Assembly: GCF_900177295.1 (NCBI RefSeq) | Contig: NZ_FWZX01000009.1 | Coordinates: forward strand, 1-64,000 | From: Tistlia consotensis USBA 355 | GTDB lineage: Bacteria; Pseudomonadota; Alphaproteobacteria; Kiloniellales; DSM-21159 | Direction of reading: 5' to 3' | Length of the DNA: 64,000 bases | Part shown: positions 59,994-64,000 of the stretch, piece after piece | Layout of the letters: the number at the start of each line of letters is the position of its first letter | Position numbering within the stretch: the first letter of the stretch is position 1 | Position numbers and translations under genes: made by a program | Notes under the pieces: generated by a model | The model's input: the letters and a program-made list of their open reading frames with translations, nothing else | What the model was told of the DNA's origin: nothing | The model's database searches: none

Positions 59994-60850
59994 TCCCCCA
60001 GGAGCCGCAGGTCGCCGGGGACTACGACGACCGCACGACGGCGGCGGTCAAGTCCGTGCTGCTTGAGATCGGCCAGATCCTCGGCAGCTACCAGGGCAAG
60101 TTCGCCGTCATCGGCGGCGCGGTGCCCTGGCTTCTCCTGCAGGAAGCCGAGATGCCCCACGTCGGCACGCTCGACGTCGACCTGGATCTCGACGCTGAGG
60201 CTCTCGCCGACGGCGAGTACGCGACACTGGTCGAGTCGCTGATGGGCCATGGCTACGAGCGGCGGGAGCCACGCAGGACTTTCCAGTTGCGCCGCCGCGT
60301 CGAGCCAACCGACGGAGGCCCGCCGATCGACGTCGTCGTCGACTTCCTCATGCCGCGCGACGCTGAGATCGTGAAGAACAAGCCGCCGCTCGTGGAGAAC
60401 TTCGCTGTGCAGCGTGCCGACGGCGCGGATCTCGCCTTGAGGTTCTACCAGTTGGTCGCTGTCGAGGGTGCCATGCCATCCGGCGGAACCAACCGCGTCG
60501 AGATTGCTGTCGCCTCGATCCCGGCTCTGCTCGCCATGAAAGGCCATGCGCTCGGCCGGCGGCACAAGCAGAAGGACGCCTACGACGTCTACTACTGCGT
60601 CCGCAACTTCGAGGGCGGCATCGAGGCCCTGGCCGAGGCCTGCCGGCCTCTCTTGGAGCACGCGAGCGCTCAGCAGGGTTACCGTTGGATCGCAGAGAAG
60701 TTCGACGCGCCCGACGGCTACGGGCCGACCTCGGTCCGCAACTTCGTTGCCGATTCGGCGATCCTCGGCGAGCGCTCGGCCGACCAGTGGCAGCAGGACG
60801 CCTTCGGCCAGGTCGACGCTTGGCTGCGCGCACTCGGTATTAGGTCGTGA
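59981..60850 (+). CDS. AbiEii-like nucleotidyltransferase (candidate toxin)
   Basis: About 289 residues from GTG 59981, nine bases after GAGAGGAG; ATG 59990 overlaps the previous stop. The nucleotidyltransferase core is FAVIGGAVPWLLLQEAEMPHVGTLDVDLDLD (GG...DxD), with a distal acidic residue in PIDVVVDFL. The KDAYDVYYCVRNF segment near the C-terminus is typical of the AbiEii family (DUF1814-like). It probably transfers nucleotides to tRNA or another target when free of its antitoxin. Confidence 0.78.
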   Translation: MGPMIPQEPQVAGDYDDRTTAAVKSVLLEIGQILGSYQGKFAVIGGAVPWLLLQEAEMPHVGTLDVDLDLDAEALADGEYATLVESLMGHGYERREPRRTFQLRRRVEPTDGGPPIDVVVDFLMPRDAEIVKNKPPLVENFAVQRADGADLALRFYQLVAVEGAMPSGGTNRVEIAVASIPALLAMKGHALGRRHKQKDAYDVYYCVRNFEGGIEALAEACRPLLEHASAQQGYRWIAEKFDAPDGYGPTSVRNFVADSAILGERSADQWQQDAFGQVDAWLRALGIRS

Positions 60851-61362
60851 AGGGGCGACGGCCGAAGGGACCGGCGCCACGCCGTTCGAAAAGTGCCTCC
60901 GGGCCGGCAGGCCCGACGGGCGAAGGCCTGGTCGAGGCCGACGGCGACTGGCGGGTCCGGCCGTCCCCCGGCGCTCTGCTGTTCCTGGATCGGGTCGCGC
61001 TGAGGATCCGCGAGGCCCTTCCCGGGCCCGGGCGGCGCTACCGCCTCCAGCCCAGCCGCCTGCAGCAAGGCTCGGCCCGGCTCGAGGTCCTCGCGCTGGA
61101 TCTCGTCGACGACCAAGCCAGCCGCTATGCCGTCGAGCTCGTCGCGGCCGCGGCCCCCCAGGCCGAGATCGGCCCGGCCTCCGCGCGCCTGGGCGTCGCC
61201 GACATGACCGATGCGCTCCTGCTCTGCCGGATCCTGCTGCTGCTCCTGGTCGAGACGCCGGCTGCTGCGTCGCCGGCGGCCTCGATCGACGACTGGGGGG
61301 CCCGGCTCGCCGGCGACTGGCAGCCGGTCGGACGCGGCGATCGCGACCCGGCCGGCGGCTAG
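60847..61362 (+). CDS. Hypothetical protein at the end of the abiE-like operon
   Basis: A 171-residue protein. A basic N-terminal tail is followed by a compact domain (GALLFLDRVALRIREALPGPGRRYRLQPSRL...SARLEVLALDLVDDQASRYAVELVAAAA) and a hydrophobic helix (ALLLCRILLLLLVE). The GTG start overlaps the AbiEii-like stop. Its TAG stop lies exactly in the CTAG target of the neighbouring IS, so the reading frame is unaltered. No family recognised. Confidence 0.55.
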   Translation: MKGRRPKGPAPRRSKSASGPAGPTGEGLVEADGDWRVRPSPGALLFLDRVALRIREALPGPGRRYRLQPSRLQQGSARLEVLALDLVDDQASRYAVELVAAAAPQAEIGPASARLGVADMTDALLLCRILLLLLVETPAAASPAASIDDWGARLAGDWQPVGRGDRDPAGG

Positions 61363-62324
61363 GTGTTCAGTCCCGATGTGAGGTGGGTTGGATCGTAGCT
61401 GAAACGGTCGGGCTCATTCGTCCAGACATTGCAGATGTGCTCGTAGGGTGTGAGCCCCCTCAGGGTTTTCAGTCGCTTGGCGAAGTTATAGGCGTCCAAG
61501 AACGCCGCCAGGTGCTGTCGGAGCTGCTGATGGCTACCATAGTGGTACCGTCTGACGGTGGCGTCCTTCAGAGTGCGGTTCATCCGCTCGACCTGGCCAT
61601 TGGTCCAGGGATGGTTGGGCTTGGTCAGGCGATGGTCGATCCCATGCTCTCGGCAAACCCGATCGAACATGTGCACGCGATAGCGCGCCGTTGGCCCTGA
61701 ACGGTGCCGCGGGCTATCACAGAACTGCACGCCGTTGTCGGTGAGCACGGTGTGGACCCTGTAAGGCACTGCCTCGAGCAGAGCCTCCAGGAAGCCGGCG
61801 GCGATCCTGACGTTGGCTGCCTTGTGCAACTGAGCAAAGGCGAACTTTGACGTGCGATCGACGGCGACGAACAGGTGAAGCTTGCCTTCCTCGGTTCTGA
61901 CCTCGGCAATGTCGATGTGGAAGTAGCCGATGGGATAGCGCCGGAAGGCCTGCCGGGCGGTCTTGTCGCCTTCGACCTGCGGCAGCCGGTTGATCCCGTG
62001 GCGCTGGAAGCAGCGATGCAGGGATGACCGCGTGAGCTGAGGAATCGTCGCCTGCAACGCGTACAGGCAGTCGTCCAACGGCAGGAGCGTGTGCCTGCGG
62101 AAAGCGACGACTGCAGCCTCCTCCTCGGCGGACAGCACCGTCGAGCGCGGGTTCTTCGGCCCCATCGGCGCGTCGTGCACGAAGGCGCGTTTGCGCCACT
62201 TGGCCACCGTCTTCTGGTTCAGCCCATGTTGAGCGGCGAGCTCTTTGAGCGGAGCCTTCGATCGCTGTATCGCCGCTCGGATGGCGTGCGTGGTCGTGGC
62301 GCTGCCGTGAAGTATCTGTCCCAT
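61359..62324 (-). CDS. IS481-family DDE transposase
   Basis: A 321-residue transposase. The N-terminal HTH (PLKELAAQHGLNQKTVAKWRKR) is followed by an rve integrase core with DDE: FHIDIAEVRTEEGKLHLFVAVDRTSK (D), VLTDNGVQFCD (D) and WTNGQVERMNRTLKD (E). Its stop codon (complement of CTA) falls on the left target-site copy, just outside the left inverted repeat, so the last codon is completed by host DNA. Uninterrupted. Confidence 0.92.
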   Translation of the reverse strand: MGQILHGSATTTHAIRAAIQRSKAPLKELAAQHGLNQKTVAKWRKRAFVHDAPMGPKNPRSTVLSAEEEAAVVAFRRHTLLPLDDCLYALQATIPQLTRSSLHRCFQRHGINRLPQVEGDKTARQAFRRYPIGYFHIDIAEVRTEEGKLHLFVAVDRTSKFAFAQLHKAANVRIAAGFLEALLEAVPYRVHTVLTDNGVQFCDSPRHRSGPTARYRVHMFDRVCREHGIDHRLTKPNHPWTNGQVERMNRTLKDATVRRYHYGSHQQLRQHLAAFLDAYNFAKRLKTLRGLTPYEHICNVWTNEPDRFSYDPTHLTSGLNT

Positions 62325-62384
62325 AGCCCCTTCCGGAATGCGGGATCAGTCTGGCTGATTCCCCCACACTCCGGGACTGAACAC
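61363..62384. mobile_element. IS481-family insertion sequence, complete
   Basis: A 1022-bp element. The ends are inverted repeats starting GTGTTCAGTCCCG on each side (left 61363-, right ending 62384), with more matches further in. CTAG is present at both flanks (61359-61362 and 62385-62388) as a probable target duplication, matching the CTAG preference reported for IS481. It carries one transposase gene filling almost the whole length. It looks intact and could be active. Confidence 0.88.
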
Positions 62385-62499
62385 CTAGCGCGAGCCGCGC
62401 CGGCTTGACTCCCGCCCGAACAGGAACAGAATAGGAACATCGCGCCGGCCTTCCTTCCGATGCCCGAGGCCGGCGGTTCCTGGGCGATCGAGGGAGTCC

Positions 62500-62757
62500 A
62501 TGACCAGCGAAAGCAGCAGCGAAGACCGGATTCCCCTCTGTCCTTCGGTCGCCCTCACCCGCGAGCCTCCCACCGACGAGACGGAGCTGCTCCGCATCTT
62601 CGAGGACGGCCACTGGCACATCCTCGTGGCGCCGCAGGCGCAGCGCCTTGCGGAACAGCTGGTGGCCGTGGGCAGGCTGGAGAAGCGCCCCCAGGCGCGA
62701 CGCTCCTTTCCGCCGCTCTACGGACGGATCCCGGCGGCCGGAGAGCAGGAAGCGTGA
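62500..62757 (+). CDS. Hypothetical small protein
   Basis: An 85-residue protein with the ordered segment TDETELLRIFEDGHWHILVAPQAQRLAEQLVAVGRLEKRPQARRSFPPLYGRIP. GAGGGAG stands before the ATG. No family recognised; the stretch after the IS may belong to the same operon as the gene at 60847 before the insertion. Confidence 0.55.
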   Translation: MTSESSSEDRIPLCPSVALTREPPTDETELLRIFEDGHWHILVAPQAQRLAEQLVAVGRLEKRPQARRSFPPLYGRIPAAGEQEA

Positions 62758-63278
62758 GGGATGCCCGCGACGGCGTCCTGGTCTCCGCGAGGACGAGCCT
62801 TGAGGACGAGCTGCCCTACGCCGTCGAGGCCTGCCCTCGCGAAGGCGGGGACATGCTTCAGCGAGGCGCGCTGCGGCGGCCTCGTGATCGCGAAGGGCGC
62901 CTGGACCGCGGCGCTCGGGGCGCGGCCGGCTCGAGCCTGCCCTCGACGCGCCTGCCCTCGCGGAGGCGGGGGATCGAGGGGCGCATCCTGCTGCGGCAGC
63001 GTCCCCGCCTCCGCGAGGACATGCTTCAGCGAGGCGCGCGCCGCGATGCCTGCCGATCCCTGTACTGGCGCTCGACGGCGCAGACTCCCCACGGGGCATC
63101 CATCGCGGCCACGCGCCGGGGCACGGGTCCTACCCAGGTGCTCGAAGCGCAGGGGGCGATCGGTCGCTCCCGGCGCGCTGGCCCGAGGCAGCAACACTAT
63201 CCGAGCTACGCTCGGGCCACGATGAGAGGTACAGGGGGCGGGCCGGCTGCCAAGAGGATCGAGCCAAGAGGATCGAGG
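62758..63278. other. Repeat-rich intergenic stretch
   Basis: Contains three REP-like GC palindromes (about 62830-62851, 62951-62972, 63002-63020) and two copies of ACATGCTTCAGCGAGGCGCGC-like sequence (about 62850 and 63019). Frames run through it but have low-complexity products. No gene is called. Confidence 0.45.
62830..63020. repeat. Cluster of three REP-like palindromes
   Basis: CCTGCCCTCGCGAAGGCGGG (62830-), CCTGCCCTCGCGGAGGCGGG (62951-) and the inverse TCCCCGCCTCCGCGAGGACA (63002-). Same family as the 22-bp units in pilP and the nucleotidyltransferase gene. Confidence 0.6.
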
Positions 63279-63593
63279 GTGAACTTCCTGATCTCAACGC
63301 TCTTGCCCGCTGTGGTGATTCTCGGACTCGCGCTTTGGCCGGTACCGCGTGGCTCACTGGCCTGGGAGCGAATCACCGCCGGCTTCGGCTGGCTGGCAGG
63401 GCTAAGCTTGGCGACGTGGCTGCTTGCACGCCTGGTCGTATCGGATGCTGCTCGGATCGAGTGGTTGTGGCAGTTGTGGCTCTACGCAATGTTCACGGCA
63501 CTCGGACGTGACTACGAGAGGCTGCTCGTGAGGCGTCGCCAAGCGCGGCGCCTGAGAGGAACGGCGGAGGGAGGCTCGGAGGGCGATTCCTAG
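63279..63593 (+). CDS. Small membrane protein of unknown function
   Basis: A 104-residue protein from GTG 63279 with GAGG seven bases upstream; ATG 63222 would add 19 residues. Hydrophobic segments NFLISTLLPAVVILGLALWPV and ITAGFGWLAGLSLATWLLARLVV give two spans, followed by a helical, basic C-terminus. A direct repeat AAGAGGATCGAG precedes the start. No family recognised. Confidence 0.6.
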   Translation: MNFLISTLLPAVVILGLALWPVPRGSLAWERITAGFGWLAGLSLATWLLARLVVSDAARIEWLWQLWLYAMFTALGRDYERLLVRRRQARRLRGTAEGGSEGDS

Positions 63594-63657
63594 GAGAGCG
63601 GCAGCGGATGCTGGCTAGAACAGCAAGCCCTGCAGACGGTCGGGAACGCCGAGGCTC

Positions 63658-63861
63658 CTAAAGCCCGAAGCTGCGAGCGACGCGCTCGGCCTGCTCGGCA
63701 CCGGCCTGCTCGACGCAGAGACGGGCCAGGACGACCTCGCCGAGGAAGGCCTGCGGGGACAGTCCGTCGAGTGTGGCATGGCCGACCCGCATGTAGGCCT
63801 CGATGTGGCGCGGGTCGAAGCCCGCGGCGTGCGGCTCGATCAGTCGGCGATAGATCGACAT
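63658..63861 (-). CDS. Small conserved-looking hypothetical protein
   Basis: A 67-residue helical protein (MSIYRRLIEPHAAGFDP..., AYMRVGHATLDGLSPQAFLGEV...). Compact and well-formed, with a clear ATG four bases after the stop of the preceding gene, so it is in an operon with it. The family is not recognised, but the sequence looks like a real small plasmid gene. Confidence 0.65.
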   Translation of the reverse strand: MSIYRRLIEPHAAGFDPRHIEAYMRVGHATLDGLSPQAFLGEVVLARLCVEQAGAEQAERVARSFGL

Positions 63862-63865
63862 GGTC

Positions 63866-64000
63866 TCACTCCCTTCTGCCGTCGGAGCCCGCCAGCTCGG
63901 CGATGAGCGCCTCGCAGTCGGCCCTTTCCGCCTCGAGCGCCGAGGCTCTGTCGCGCAACAGCTGCATCAGCGCCCCCGACACCCAGTCCGGAACGGGCCG
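63866..64000 (-). CDS. C-terminal part of a protein cut by the window edge
   Basis: The last 44 residues of a minus-strand protein (RPVPDWVSGALMQLLRDRAS...LIAELAGSDGRRE), helical with coiled-coil character. Coupled to the 67-residue gene that follows it. Family not recognised. Confidence 0.5.
   Translation of the reverse strand, partial: RPVPDWVSGALMQLLRDRASALEAERADCEALIAELAGSDGRRE

Noticed and set aside
61717-63099. A 460-codon minus-strand frame crossing the IS right end
   Set aside because: Out of frame with the real transposase and made of Arg/Ala-rich low-complexity sequence.

Overview
The window is about 69-70% G+C by eye, with strong GC-rich codon bias and many ATGA/GTGA-coupled operons. 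Its gene families point to an alphaproteobacterium: an ECF sigma/NrsF pair with GTAACC-N16-CGAA promoters next to a DUF2282 'bufferin', an FtrABCD iron importer, and alphaproteobacterial-type mer genes. I cannot name the genus. No rRNA, tRNA, ribosomal protein or other core gene was seen. From about 28 kb onward the content (iteron-like repeats, ParA with a ribbon-helix-helix partner, toxin-antitoxin pairs, an IncI1-like thin pilus, an IS) suggests a large plasmid or plasmid-derived element. The left part may be its metal-resistance cargo.

Left region (0-10 kb): a class III nucleotidyl cyclase, then a leftward copper-type stress locus (DoxX, DUF2282 bufferin, type-1 copper cupredoxin, lipoprotein, VTT/TVP38 membrane protein). 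Divergent from it lie an ECF sigma factor, an NrsF anti-sigma and a TlpA-like thioredoxin. Three GTAACC-N16-(C/T)GAA promoters point into the leftward genes, so the pair looks like the local switch. An isochorismatase-like hydrolase with a divergent AraC regulator follows.

Metal and iron region (10-21.5 kb): a mercury locus (merR, merT, merP, merA, and a MerC-like protein fused to a C-terminal bufferin domain), then a second set (a MerR regulator fused to an HMA domain, a CcdA-like membrane protein, and a P1B ATPase with a YPC transport motif). Next, behind a Fur box, comes an ftrB-ftrC-ftrD-ftrA ferrous iron importer.

Sulfur-handling operon (21.7-28.1 kb): an ArsR-rhodanese regulator, divergent from a fatty acid/sterol hydroxylase, DUF1499, VTT-rhodanese fusion, DsrE, cysteine desulfurase, a small membrane protein and a nucleoside phosphorylase.

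Plasmid-like backbone (28.1-37.6 kb): four iteron-like repeats and a 9-bp dyad precede a winged-helix protein. A Phd/PIN toxin-antitoxin pair, a PAS-like protein and a parA-RHH pair follow. Upstream of parA is an unspaced array of about 33 heptads (GNTAGCG). Short runs of the same heptads recur at 29.6, 32.8 and 58.8 kb, two of them upstream of toxin-antitoxin genes. A long acidic single-span membrane protein, WGR and HTH proteins and a two-span membrane protein complete the section.

Thin-pilus operon (37.7-51.7 kb): pilL, N, O, P, Q, R, two tandem pilS pilins, two tandem PilV-like tip proteins with fixed repeat-rich C-termini, and a PilM-like protein carrying about 50-residue cysteine repeats. 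No prepilin peptidase, shufflon recombinase or pilus transglycosylase was found in the window.

Right region (51.7-64 kb): Xre/RES toxin-antitoxin, a GSU2403-type nucleotidyltransferase, a decayed copy of an Xre regulator whose intact paralogue lies 2.8 kb away, a HEPN protein with a coiled-coil partner, an AbiEi/AbiEii-like pair, an IS481-family element inserted at a CTAG stop codon, and several small unknown genes.
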